From: Paracoccaceae bacterium | GTDB taxonomy: Bacteria; Pseudomonadota; Alphaproteobacteria; Rhodobacterales; Rhodobacteraceae | Length of the DNA stretch: 17,624 nt | NCBI GenBank assembly: GCA_902525995.1 | Contig: CABZJG010000014.1 | Span: 1 to 17,624 of the forward strand | Direction: 5' to 3' | Shown: positions 7,422 to 14,042 of the stretch, piece by piece | How positions within the stretch are numbered: the stretch's first letter is position 1 | Layout of the letters: every line of letters starts with the position of its first letter | The notes under the pieces: generated by a model | Told to the model about the DNA's origin: nothing | Database searches by the model: none | Seen by the model: only the letters and a program-made list of their open reading frames with translations | Position numbers and translations under genes: made by a program

Positions 7422-8401
7422 ATGACCGAAGTGACCGTTGAAATCATTAAACAAACAACGAAAACTGCATTGCAGGCCCATGGTGCAGCGGATTGGATTT
7501 CCGAACATGTTGCCGATGCTGTGGCCACAGCAGAAAGCGTCGGCAATCGGATTTGCGGTCTGTACTATCTTGAAAGCTATTGCCTACAATTGCAAAGCGG
7601 GCGGGTCAATGGCACGGCCGAACCGATAGTGACGTCTGCAAAGGCCGGGGCGGTGCATGTGGATGCCAAAATGGGGTTTGCCCAATCGGCTTTTGCACGG
7701 GGGCTGCCAGTTGCGGTTGAGGCGGCGCAGAAATTGGGCGTGGCAAGCCTTGCGGTGGGCCATGCGCATACCTGTACCTCGCTTGGATATTTTACCGAAC
7801 ACATTGCCCGCGCTGGGCTGATTGGCTTGGGGTTGACCAATGCCTCGCCGATTGTGGCGCCTCCGGGCGGTAAAACCCGGGTCATTGGCACCAACCCAAT
7901 TGCCTTTTCCGTGCCTGATGGCAAGGGCGGTATTGCCATGCAGTTCGATCAGTCGACAACCACCGTGGCGCTGGGCAAAATCACCATGGCCAAGGCCGCA
8001 GGGGAGCGCATTCCAGAATGCTGGGCCATTGATTCCAAGGGAAATCCCACCACTGATCCCGAGGCGGCGCTGGCCGGTTCGCTGGTTTCCATGGGCGGCT
8101 ATAAAGGCTGGGGATTTGGCCTGATGGCGAGCTTCTGGCGGCCGGAATGACCGGCGGTGTGGTCTCGCGCGATGTCAAACCGCTCAAAGCGCCCGAGGGC
8201 CCGCCACATGATCTGGGCCAGTACTATCTTTTGATTGATCCGGCCTCAGGTCCGGCCTTTTTTGACCGGTTCGAGGCAGTGGCCGAGGCGGTGGCTCTTG
8301 ATCCAAATGCGCGGATGCCGGGGCAGGGCAAAACCCCTGCAACCACGGTCGATGTGCCCGATGCGCTGTGGGAAATGGTCGGCGAATTGGCCGCGAAATA
8401 G
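7422..8401 (+). pseudogene. Ldh-family (malate/lactate/sulfolactate) dehydrogenase, single-base frameshift
   Basis: This is an NAD(P)-dependent 2-hydroxyacid dehydrogenase of the Ldh_2 fold (malate / sulfolactate / ureidoglycolate dehydrogenase family, not classical Rossmann LDH). Residues 1-235 are intact and include GLGLTNASPIV, the cofactor-loop-like PPGGKTRVIGTNPIAFSVP and GSLVSMGGYKGWGFGLM. Right after GLMA the frame is lost: one G is missing near 8126-8130, so a stop occurs at 8148-8150. The second part (MTGGVVSRDVKPLKAPEG to ELAAK, stop 8399-8401) continues in another frame with full family character. Restoring one G gives about 326 residues, a normal size. AAGGGA six bases before ATG 7422 supports the start. 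The ATG at 8147 overlaps the premature stop (ATGA), so a split product is conceivable but unlikely to fold. It could also be a sequencing error. Confidence 0.88.
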
Positions 8402-8430
8402 GCTCAATTCGGGGATCGGTTTTACGTCGG

Positions 8431-8452
8431 TATCGCGGTGGTATCGCGGTGG
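8431..8452. repeat. 11-base tandem duplication
   Basis: TATCGCGGTGG occurs twice in direct succession in the 96-base gap between the broken dehydrogenase gene and the end of cueR. It looks like a small slippage duplication in non-coding DNA. No function is suggested. Confidence 0.8.
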
Positions 8453-8497
8453 TGCAAAATCTTGGCGCTCCAGAGCGAAAATACCGGGTAATTCCTG

Positions 8498-8890
8498 TCA
8501 CGCCGGTTGGGCAAGGCCGGATATAATCGGGCAATCAGGGCGATCATCGCCGCGGCAAGCGGTGATCAGATGGGCCAGCTCATCATGCAGGTATTGCAGC
8601 TCTTTCTGTTTTTCCTCAATTTCAGCCAGCCTCCGTTTGGCAATCTCTTTGACGTCCGCGCTTGAGCGGCTGTCATCCACATAGAGCCCCAGCAGTTCAC
8701 GGCATTTGGTAATGCTAAACCCGAAAGCGCGCGCGCGGCGGATAAAAATCAACTTCTGGATCGCGTCCTGATCATAGCTGCGATATCCCGATGCGCTGCG
8801 GTCTGTGGGGGCAACCAGCCCGATATCGGCATAATAGCGCACGGTCTTAACTGGCAATCCAGCCCGTTCTGCGGCATGTGAAATTTTCAT
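8498..8890 (-). CDS. cueR: Cu(I)-responsive MerR-family regulator CueR
   Basis: CueR is a dimeric activator that twists its promoter DNA when it binds monovalent copper (also silver or gold), switching on copper-handling genes. The protein has 130 residues. It has an N-terminal winged helix-turn-helix (KISHAAERAGLPVKTVRYYADIGLV, then GYRSYDQDAI), a long dimerisation helix at about 80-110, and the metal loop at the C-terminus. Cys112 and Cys120 in ACRGDDRPDCPII have the CueR C-x7-C spacing. Ser77 in SSADVK is the residue that separates monovalent-ion sensors from divalent ones, which carry Cys there. All three positions coincide with E. coli CueR numbering. GGGAGG lies five bases before ATG. 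It is divergent from the DUF4396 gene and shares the promoter region. No copA is in this window. Confidence 0.93.
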   Translation of the reverse strand: MKISHAAERAGLPVKTVRYYADIGLVAPTDRSASGYRSYDQDAIQKLIFIRRARAFGFSITKCRELLGLYVDDSRSSADVKEIAKRRLAEIEEKQKELQYLHDELAHLITACRGDDRPDCPIISGLAQPA

Positions 8891-8901
8891 CTTGGCCTCC
8901 C

Positions 8902-8932
8902 TTGACCTTCCAGTTACTGGAGAGCCTATATC
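8902..8932 (+). promoter_or_regulatory. CueR-type operator/promoter driving the DUF4396 gene
   Basis: TTGACC (8902-8907) and TATATC (8927-8932) are separated by exactly 19 bases, the over-long spacer typical of MerR-family activated promoters. The spacer holds a dyad centred at 8915: CCTTCCAG-TTA-CTGGAGAG, with TCCAG/CTGGA exact. This closely resembles the known E. coli copA promoter element (ACCTTCC...CTGGA). Transcription would begin near 8939, leaving a leader of about 24 bases with CGGAG before the ATG. The orientation points to the DUF4396 gene, away from cueR, which presumably has its own overlapping leftward promoter. Confidence 0.88.
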
Positions 8933-8962
8933 AGCTGTAAAAAAGAGGCAAACGGAGTCGTT

Positions 8963-9409
8963 ATGAGCGTTTTGACAGATACATTCTCAATCAACTGGCG
9001 CTGCCGTCACACATGGCGCCGGTCTTCCAAAAATACCCTATGGTGTTTGCTTGGCTGCTCGATCGGGGATTTGGGGACCATTGCCTTTTTTCAATACACC
9101 GGCATCCCATGGAGCACGCTGGCGATTATGAGCCTAGCAATTTTCAATGGCTTGCTCACCTCAATCGCGCTTGAGACGGTGATTTTGATGCGCCAAATGG
9201 CTTTGAAAGCGGCGTTTCAAACGGCAATTGGCATGTCGCTTATTTCGATGATTTCGATGGAGGCCGCGATGAATTTGGTCGATGTCTGGCTGACGGGTGG
9301 CACCAAGCTTACATGGTGGGTTATCCCGTTTATGCTTCTGGCCGGCTTTATCACGCCGCTTCCTTATAATTACTGGCGCTTGAAAGCCTTGGGCAAAGCC
9401 TGTCACTAA
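8963..9409 (+). CDS. DUF4396-family integral membrane protein, predicted copper-induced
   Basis: This is a 148-residue inner-membrane protein with four predicted helices (about 26-46, 51-72, 80-103 and 116-136). The family pattern NTLWCLLGCSIGDLG, LLTSIALET, SMISMEAAMNL and PLPYNYWRLKALGKACH is clear. Its function is unknown to me. Possible soft-metal ligands stand out: Cys28 and Cys32 in CLLGC at the start of helix 1, clustered Met in helix 3 (MSLISMISMEAAM), and the terminal Cys147-His148. The CueR-type promoter just upstream, with CGGAG five bases before ATG, predicts induction by copper. A role in copper transport, sequestration or membrane protection is inference. It converges with the thioesterase gene. 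Confidence 0.88.
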   Translation: MSVLTDTFSINWRCRHTWRRSSKNTLWCLLGCSIGDLGTIAFFQYTGIPWSTLAIMSLAIFNGLLTSIALETVILMRQMALKAAFQTAIGMSLISMISMEAAMNLVDVWLTGGTKLTWWVIPFMLLAGFITPLPYNYWRLKALGKACH

Positions 9410-9428
9410 AGCGTTTTGAAACCCAAAC

Positions 9429-9848
9429 CTAGGCGGGAAGGTAAAAAGTCGCGCTGGCACGGGCGAACAGTTTGTCATTCGGCTGGGTGGTTAATTCAGC
9501 GCTCAGAAAAAACACCGCTTTGCCGGCCCGTTCAACCTTGGCGTGGCAGCTCAGTGTATCGCCCGATGCGGGGCGCAGAAACTGGGTATCCAGTGTTGTG
9601 GTGCTGACAGGCTCTAACCGTCCGAGATGGCTGAAACAGGCAAAGACCATAGTTGTATCTGCGAGCGCGCCCATGGCTTGGCCGCATACGATATCGCCAA
9701 CACGTTGAATATGGGCCGTGATCGGAATGTCAATGACCGCGCTGCCATCGGCGAAATGGGTCAAGGTTGGCTGCAGATCCAAAATCCACTGGGCAAAGTT
9801 GTCGTTTAAAAATTTCTGAGCAAAGGGCAATGTCAGTTGCGTCACCAT
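9429..9848 (-). CDS. PaaI-like hotdog-fold thioesterase
   Basis: This is a 139-residue single hotdog-domain protein, probably a homotetrameric acyl-CoA thioesterase of the PaaI / YigI type. The core helix and following strand read GDIVCGQAMGALADTTMVFACFSHL, with the Gly-Gln and Ala-Asp-Thr-Thr residues of this family. LDTQFLRPASGDTLSCHAKVERAGKAVFFLSAEL is the typical central strand pair. The acyl substrate is unknown. The ATG is preceded by GGGGGA at good spacing. It is head to head with the alpha/beta hydrolase gene across 90 bases. No copper-related site is seen on this side. Confidence 0.85.
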   Translation of the reverse strand: MVTQLTLPFAQKFLNDNFAQWILDLQPTLTHFADGSAVIDIPITAHIQRVGDIVCGQAMGALADTTMVFACFSHLGRLEPVSTTTLDTQFLRPASGDTLSCHAKVERAGKAVFFLSAELTTQPNDKLFARASATFYLPA

Positions 9849-9938
9849 TGATTTCCCCCGATCCGCACGGCACAGTTAATATGTGGTCCGTGAACCATAA
9901 TTCACGCCAGAGCAAGAGAGCAAGCCGAGAATAAAGTA

Positions 9939-10805
9939 ATGTCAGAATTTGTCACTTTGAATGGCCACAGATTTTTCCTGCGAACTTGGGGTGATGCCAA
10001 AAACCCTCCGCTTCTGCTGTTGCACGGGTTTCCCGAATATTCCGGCGCATGGGACGAGGTGGCCACACGGCTGAGCGACCGGTTTTACTGCATTGCGCCG
10101 GATCAACGCGGGTATGGGCAAAGTTATTCGCCCACCGATGTTGCGGCCTACCGTATCGAGCATCTGGTGAGTGATCTGGTGGCACTGATTGACCATATTG
10201 GCGGCCCAATTGATGTTGTGGGCCATGATTGGGGCGCTGCTGCGGCCTATGCCTTGACCATGGCGCGGCCTGATCTGCTGCGCAAATTGGTGGTGATGAA
10301 CGGGCCGCATCCGGTCCCCTTTCAACGCGCCCTGATCGAAGATGCGGATCAAATTGCGGCCTCGCAATATATCTTATGGTTGCAGCGCGCAGGATCAGAG
10401 CAGGTGCTTGCCGCCGATAACTTTGCCAAACTGCGAGAGATGTTTGTCGGTCCAATGAATATGTCATGGCTGAATGGAGCGCGGCTTAAAGAGTATCTCG
10501 CCGCATGGCGTGACGCTGCTGGGTTGCAGGCCATGATCAACTGGTATCGGGCCACAGGGCTATATGTGCCGAAACTGGGCGCGCAAATTGACCCCCCGCC
10601 GCCGTTTGACGCAGGTGCGATGCGGATTTCGGTGCCGCATCTTTTGATCTGGGGAACCGATGACACCGCGCTTTTGCCGTCAAGCTATGCAGGTATGGAT
10701 GCGCTTTGCGATGCCTTTACACTGCATAAGATAAGCGGAGCCGATCACTGGCTGCACCACCAAAAACCCGATCAAGTTGCCGCATTGATCCGCGAGTTTA
10801 TATAA
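9939..10805 (+). CDS. Alpha/beta hydrolase, epoxide hydrolase / haloacid dehalogenase-like
   Basis: This is a 288-residue cytosolic alpha/beta-fold hydrolase. The oxyanion motif HGFPE is at 29-33. The nucleophile elbow GHDWGA places Asp97 as the attacking residue, an aspartate rather than serine. That indicates the epoxide hydrolase / haloalkane or fluoroacetate dehalogenase branch rather than esterases. Asp242 in WGTDD is the likely acid and His270 in GADHWLHH the base. DQRGYGQSYSP is also typical. The cap region (about 125-220) carries Tyr residues that could serve as epoxide ring activators, but I cannot assign them. There is no clear Shine-Dalgarno before ATG 9939. It converges with the YdcZ-like gene. 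Substrate unknown. Confidence 0.87.
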   Translation: MSEFVTLNGHRFFLRTWGDAKNPPLLLLHGFPEYSGAWDEVATRLSDRFYCIAPDQRGYGQSYSPTDVAAYRIEHLVSDLVALIDHIGGPIDVVGHDWGAAAAYALTMARPDLLRKLVVMNGPHPVPFQRALIEDADQIAASQYILWLQRAGSEQVLAADNFAKLREMFVGPMNMSWLNGARLKEYLAAWRDAAGLQAMINWYRATGLYVPKLGAQIDPPPPFDAGAMRISVPHLLIWGTDDTALLPSSYAGMDALCDAFTLHKISGADHWLHHQKPDQVAALIREFI

Positions 10806-10827
10806 ACAAAGCGAATTGGGTTTTGTG

Positions 10828-11268
10828 CTAGGCCTGCTGGGTGATCCAGACGCCAAGCGCCATCACCCCAAGCCCGAGCGATCGGGTTAGGCTTAGCGGT
10901 GAACCTGCGGCGCCAAAAAGCGCAAAGTGATCCACCACCGCCGCGCTGATCAATTGGCCCAGAAGTACAAAGAAAATCGCATTTCCCACGCCGAAATGCG
11001 GCGCAATGGCGGTGATCGACAGTATATAAAAGGTCACCAGTAAGCCCGCCAGAAACAGATGCTTTGGCGCTGCGGCCAAACGTGCAAAAGACAGGCTTGA
11101 GGTGGTCAATAAGATGATAAAGATTGCGCAAAAAGCCACGCATAAAAGCACGGTGACCGCCGCGACAGGCGAGCCAAGGAACTGTCCCAGCGCGGCATTG
11201 AGCGCCGCCAGTATTGGGATGCCAAGCCCTGCGGCCAGCATGATCAAAGCAGAAGTACTATAGGACAT
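10828..11268 (-). CDS. YdcZ/DUF606-type small membrane protein of the DMT group
   Basis: This is a 146-residue hydrophobic protein with about five membrane helices and short loops, a half-size drug/metabolite transporter relative. Helix 1 reads LAAGLGIPILAALNAALGQFLGSPV, the DUF606 opening. Later segments include FFVLLGQLISAAVVDHFALFG and a final LGLGVMALGVWITQQ. Such proteins probably pair as antiparallel dimers; the substrate is unknown. GAGGTG just before ATG 11268 supports the start. It is co-directional with parE upstream, 95 bases away, without a strong terminator between, so read-through from parE is possible. Confidence 0.85.
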   Translation of the reverse strand: MSYSTSALIMLAAGLGIPILAALNAALGQFLGSPVAAVTVLLCVAFCAIFIILLTTSSLSFARLAAAPKHLFLAGLLVTFYILSITAIAPHFGVGNAIFFVLLGQLISAAVVDHFALFGAAGSPLSLTRSLGLGVMALGVWITQQA

Positions 11269-11363
11269 TGCGTCACCTCATAAATCAGTTGGGCTAACTC
11301 TAGAGGTTAAACTGCTGGCCGAAAACTTATTTTTCAAAAACAGCGGTGCATGGGCAGGGTGTT

Positions 11364-13319
11364 TTACACATCCAGTTCTTCGACAAACTTGGCATTTTCT
11401 TGGATGTACTGAAATCGCAATTCGGGCTTTTTGCCCATCAGCCGCTCCACCAGATGTCCGGTTTCACCCGGCTCGTCCTCGTCAATACTGACCCGGATCA
11501 ATTTACGGGTCGCGGGATCCATCGTGGTTTCCTTGAGGTCTTTTGCGTCCATTTCGCCCAGACCTTTAAACCGGCTGACATCAATTTTGCCCTTACCGCC
11601 CAGACCCTTTTCAAGCCAGGCGTCGCGCTCGGCTTCATCAACGCAGTAGACCCGTTTGGCCCCTTGGGTCAGCCGGTAAAGCGGCGGACAGGCAAGATAG
11701 AGATGCCCCGCATCAATCATTGGCCGCATCTGGGTGAAAAAGAAGGTCATCAACAGCGCCGCGATATGGGCCCCGTCCACATCCGCGTCGGTCATGATGA
11801 TGACTTTATCGTAGCGCAGATCATCAAGATTAAACCGCGTGCCGAGCCCGACACCTAACGCCTGTGACAGATCACTAATCTCTTGGTTCGTGCCCAGTTT
11901 CGAACTGGCCGCGCCCAGCACGTTCAGGATTTTACCGCGCAGGGGCAGCAAAGCCTGGGTTTTGCGGTCACGGCCCATTTTGGCCGAACCGCCGGCGCTG
12001 TCACCCTCGACCAGAAACAATTCGGTGCCATCGCGCGCAGTGGCTGAACAATCCACAAGTTTGCCCGGAAGCCGAAGTTTTTTGGTGGCTGTTTTGCGCT
12101 GGGTTTCCTTTTCTTGCCGGCGGCGCATACGCTCTTCTGCGCGCAGCACCAGAAAATCAAGGATGGCACCAGCAGATTTTGTATCGGCGGCCAGCCAGTT
12201 GTCAAAATGGTCGCGCACCGAATTTTCCACCAAGCGCTGGGCTTCATTGGTGGCGAGCCGGTCTTTGGTTTGCCCGACAAACTCAGGCTCGCGGATAAAA
12301 CAGCTGACCAAGGCGCAGCCGCCCGTGGAAAGATCCTCGCGGGTGATGTCTTTGGCTTTGCGGTTGTTCACCAGTTCGCCGTAAGCGCGGATGCCTTTCA
12401 AAATAGCGGCCCAGAAACCGCTTTCATGGGTGCCGCCTTCAGGGGTGGGGACCGTATTACAGTAGGACTGGATAAACCCGTCCCGCGACGGGGTCCAGTT
12501 GATCGCCCATTCCACTTTGCCGGGGGTTTGGAACCGTTCTTGAAAATCAACCACGCCGCTAAAGGGCTGTTCGGCATAGGTGGTCACACCGTTCAGGGTT
12601 TCATTGAGGTAATCGCTCAATCCACCGGGAAAATGAAAAGTTGCCTCGGTCGGGGTTTCGCCATCGTCAATTTCGGATTTCCAGCGGATTTCTACACCGC
12701 TGAATAGATAGGCTTTGGATCGGATTGATTTGAAAAGCCGCGCCGGTTTGAAGCGCAATTTACCAAAGATCTCGGCATCGGGGTGAAAGGTCACGGTTGT
12801 GCCACGGCGGTTTTGCGTCGGGCCAAGCTTGGCCAGTGGCGCCAGCGGTACACCGCGGCTAAAGCGCTGCTCATAAAGCTCTTTGTTGCGCGCCACTTGC
12901 ACCACCATACTGTCGGACAGCGCATTCACGACCGAGGCTCCAACCCCATGCAGACCGCCCGAGGTCTGATAGGCTTTGCCGCTAAACTTACCGCCCGCAT
13001 GCAATGTGCATAAGATCACTTCAAGGGCAGATTTTTTTGGAAATTTGGGATGCGGGTCGACCGGAATACCGCGGCCATTGTCGCGGATAGTGATCGCATA
13101 ATCATTGTGAAGTTCAACTTCGATCCGGTTGGCATGGCCTGCGACAGCCTCATCCATCGAGTTGTCCAGAACTTCGGCAACCAGATGATGCAGCGCCCGC
13201 TCATCCGTGCCGCCAATATACATGCCCGGGCGTTTGCGCACTGGCTCAAGCCCTTCCAACACTTCAATCGACGAGGCATCGTAGTCATCACTTTGATCGC
13301 GGCTTAATAGATCGCTCAT
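11364..13319 (-). CDS. parE: DNA topoisomerase IV subunit B
   Basis: ParE is the ATPase subunit of topoisomerase IV, which with ParC decatenates daughter chromosomes. The protein has 651 residues, the ParE size and not the roughly 800 of GyrB. The GHKL ATPase part has EVLDNSMDEA (catalytic Glu49, Asn53), RDNGRGIPVD (Asp80) and the ATP-lid QTSGGLHGVGAS (118-129). The transducer lies at about 230-400. The TOPRIM domain has EGDSAGGSA (438-446) and DADVDGAH (511-518). The C-terminal SRFKGLGEMDAKDLKETTMDP is intact. The ATG has only a weak ribosome site. Upstream DNA carries a promoter-like pair inside a 17-base duplication. parC is not in the window. Confidence 0.96.
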   Translation of the reverse strand: MSDLLSRDQSDDYDASSIEVLEGLEPVRKRPGMYIGGTDERALHHLVAEVLDNSMDEAVAGHANRIEVELHNDYAITIRDNGRGIPVDPHPKFPKKSALEVILCTLHAGGKFSGKAYQTSGGLHGVGASVVNALSDSMVVQVARNKELYEQRFSRGVPLAPLAKLGPTQNRRGTTVTFHPDAEIFGKLRFKPARLFKSIRSKAYLFSGVEIRWKSEIDDGETPTEATFHFPGGLSDYLNETLNGVTTYAEQPFSGVVDFQERFQTPGKVEWAINWTPSRDGFIQSYCNTVPTPEGGTHESGFWAAILKGIRAYGELVNNRKAKDITREDLSTGGCALVSCFIREPEFVGQTKDRLATNEAQRLVENSVRDHFDNWLAADTKSAGAILDFLVLRAEERMRRRQEKETQRKTATKKLRLPGKLVDCSATARDGTELFLVEGDSAGGSAKMGRDRKTQALLPLRGKILNVLGAASSKLGTNQEISDLSQALGVGLGTRFNLDDLRYDKVIIMTDADVDGAHIAALLMTFFFTQMRPMIDAGHLYLACPPLYRLTQGAKRVYCVDEAERDAWLEKGLGGKGKIDVSRFKGLGEMDAKDLKETTMDPATRKLIRVSIDEDEPGETGHLVERLMGKKPELRFQYIQENAKFVEELDV

Positions 13320-13378
13320 AAAGGCTGCTCTTTTTTGTTTTGCGTGCAGTATGACACTTTGCAGGGATAAGGGGAAGC

Positions 13379-13412
13379 CACCAAGCGCCTATTATCACCA
13401 AGCGCCTATTAT
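13379..13412. repeat. Exact 17-base tandem duplication upstream of parE
   Basis: CACCAAGCGCCTATTAT occurs twice without gap at 13379-13395 and 13396-13412. It starts 59 bases before the parE start codon, in the likely promoter region. On the parE strand each unit carries ATAATAGG and CTTGG, which resemble promoter half-elements, so the duplication may have copied part of a promoter. Confidence 0.85.
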
Positions 13413-13420
13413 GTCGACAA
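13391..13420 (-). promoter_or_regulatory. Candidate parE promoter
   Basis: Reading leftward, TTGTCG (13420-13415) and GATAAT (13396-13391) are 18 bases apart. The -10 matches consensus at five of six positions. The predicted leader is about 65 bases. It overlaps the 17-base duplication. The -35 is weak, so this is tentative. Confidence 0.3.
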
Positions 13421-13970
13421 AATTCAAATCACCCTTAGAAATGCATCCGCGCAAAAGAGATGCATAAAAGGCCTGATCCATGGATTGATCAGCAGCAGAG
13501 GAAACTGCAATCCAAAGCGGGTTACCTTTCCTTTTTTCGACAGCATATAAAATGTCACTTTGATATTTCACAAACACAAGGCCATTTGGACATACCTCTT
13601 AAAATATTGAACTATATGCTTAAAATTCGTGGTTTTTGTATATCTCAATTCTGCAAAGTATATTTTGCAACTTTGTACGTTGTGGATGGCGCCCCGGTAT
13701 TGCACTTTCAACCTATAGCAAGGTCTTACTCACAGACCCTTGTAAACACCTTAGAAAGAGCATTGTTAAGTTTTAAAATGTACATCTTGTTTGCTTTTTC
13801 TAAGGTCAAAAAATCTTGAGGTTAAGCCAGTTGGTTGGCCCGTCAGGAAAGATAGCTAAAGCGATCCGGCCTTTGTCTTGTCGGGTCTGGTGCGCCCGGG
13901 CAGGTAATTGCATCCCACCCCTAAAATCCCTTCTGTCGGGGCGCATCTAAAAAATAACTCTATCACCTTT
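13413..13970. other. Long AT-rich non-coding stretch between parE and the MATE gene
   Basis: Together with its flanks this is the longest gene-free stretch in the window. From left to right it holds a palindromic element (CTGATC...GATCAG at 13473-13492, enclosing ATCCATGGAT), an AT-rich segment (about 13550-13820), a long hairpin (13748-13806), and a GC-rich foldable segment leading to a strong terminator. A rightward frame of 119 codons (13460-13819) exists, but it lacks family character, its codons look unlike its neighbours and the hairpin lies inside it, so I do not call it a gene. Confidence 0.5.
13748..13806. repeat. 15-bp inverted repeat forming a long hairpin
   Basis: The arms are 13748-13762 (ACCTTAGAAAGAGCA) and 13792-13806 (TGCTTTTTCTAAGGT), complementary at 14 of 15 positions, with one G-T pair if RNA. 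The loop is 29 bases and AT-rich. Neither flank has a run of T in the outgoing direction, so it is not a standard terminator. It may be part of a transcript, a protein-binding dyad, or a small mobile-element remnant. Confidence 0.75.
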
Positions 13971-14003
13971 CCGCGCTATCGGAGTGAACCGATAGCGCGG
14001 CTT
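13820..14003 (+). ncRNA. Candidate structured RNA or leader ending in an intrinsic terminator
   Basis: The segment before the terminator can form several stems on the rightward strand. These are GCCA/TGGC near 13826, CCGGC/GTCGG near 13866-13884 (one G-U), and GGTGCGCCC (13889-13897) with GGGCGCATC (13939-13947), nine pairs with one G-U. GATAGC at 13851-13856 is complementary to GCTATC in the left arm of the terminator and could compete with it. I recognise no known RNA family: it lacks the SRP, 6S, tmRNA, TPP or cobalamin signatures I know. No promoter stands out. It could be an independent small RNA or an attenuating leader of the MATE gene. Confidence 0.35.
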
Positions 14004-14010
14004 TTTCTTG
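13971..14010 (+). terminator. Strong rho-independent terminator before the MATE gene
   Basis: This is a perfect 12-bp stem (CCGCGCTATCGG / CCGATAGCGCGG) with a 6-base loop AGTGAA, followed by CTTTTTCTTG. Only the rightward strand has the T tract. No rightward protein gene lies between parE (leftward) and here, so it ends an unannotated transcript or is conditional within the MATE leader. The MATE start codon is 32 bases past the T tract. Confidence 0.9.
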
Positions 14011-14042
14011 TGACATGGCGCGCTTGGGGGTAAGGCAGAAGA

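Noticed and set aside
8147..8401. Separate 84-codon gene after the dehydrogenase
   Set aside because: Its sequence is the C-terminal part of the dehydrogenase family; it is the second half of a frameshifted gene, not an independent one.
11290..11310. Terminator at the CTCTAGAG palindrome between parE and the YdcZ-like gene
   Set aside because: The stem is only four base pairs on each side and no T tract follows it.
12114..12707. Rightward 197-codon frame antisense to parE
   Set aside because: Shadow of the parE reading frame in coding-biased DNA.
13395..13577. Leftward 60-codon frame upstream of parE
   Set aside because: It overlaps the tandem repeat and the presumed parE promoter and has no family character.
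13460..13819. Rightward 119-codon open frame in the parE-MATE gap
   Set aside because: It has no recognisable domain and an AT-rich composition unlike its neighbours, and the 15-bp hairpin lies within its 3' end; its start has only a weak purine-rich stretch. Not excluded, but not supported.
13820..14003. SRP RNA, 6S RNA, tmRNA or a known riboswitch before the MATE gene
   Set aside because: None of the core sequence signatures I know for these RNAs is present; only generic stem potential and the terminator are visible.
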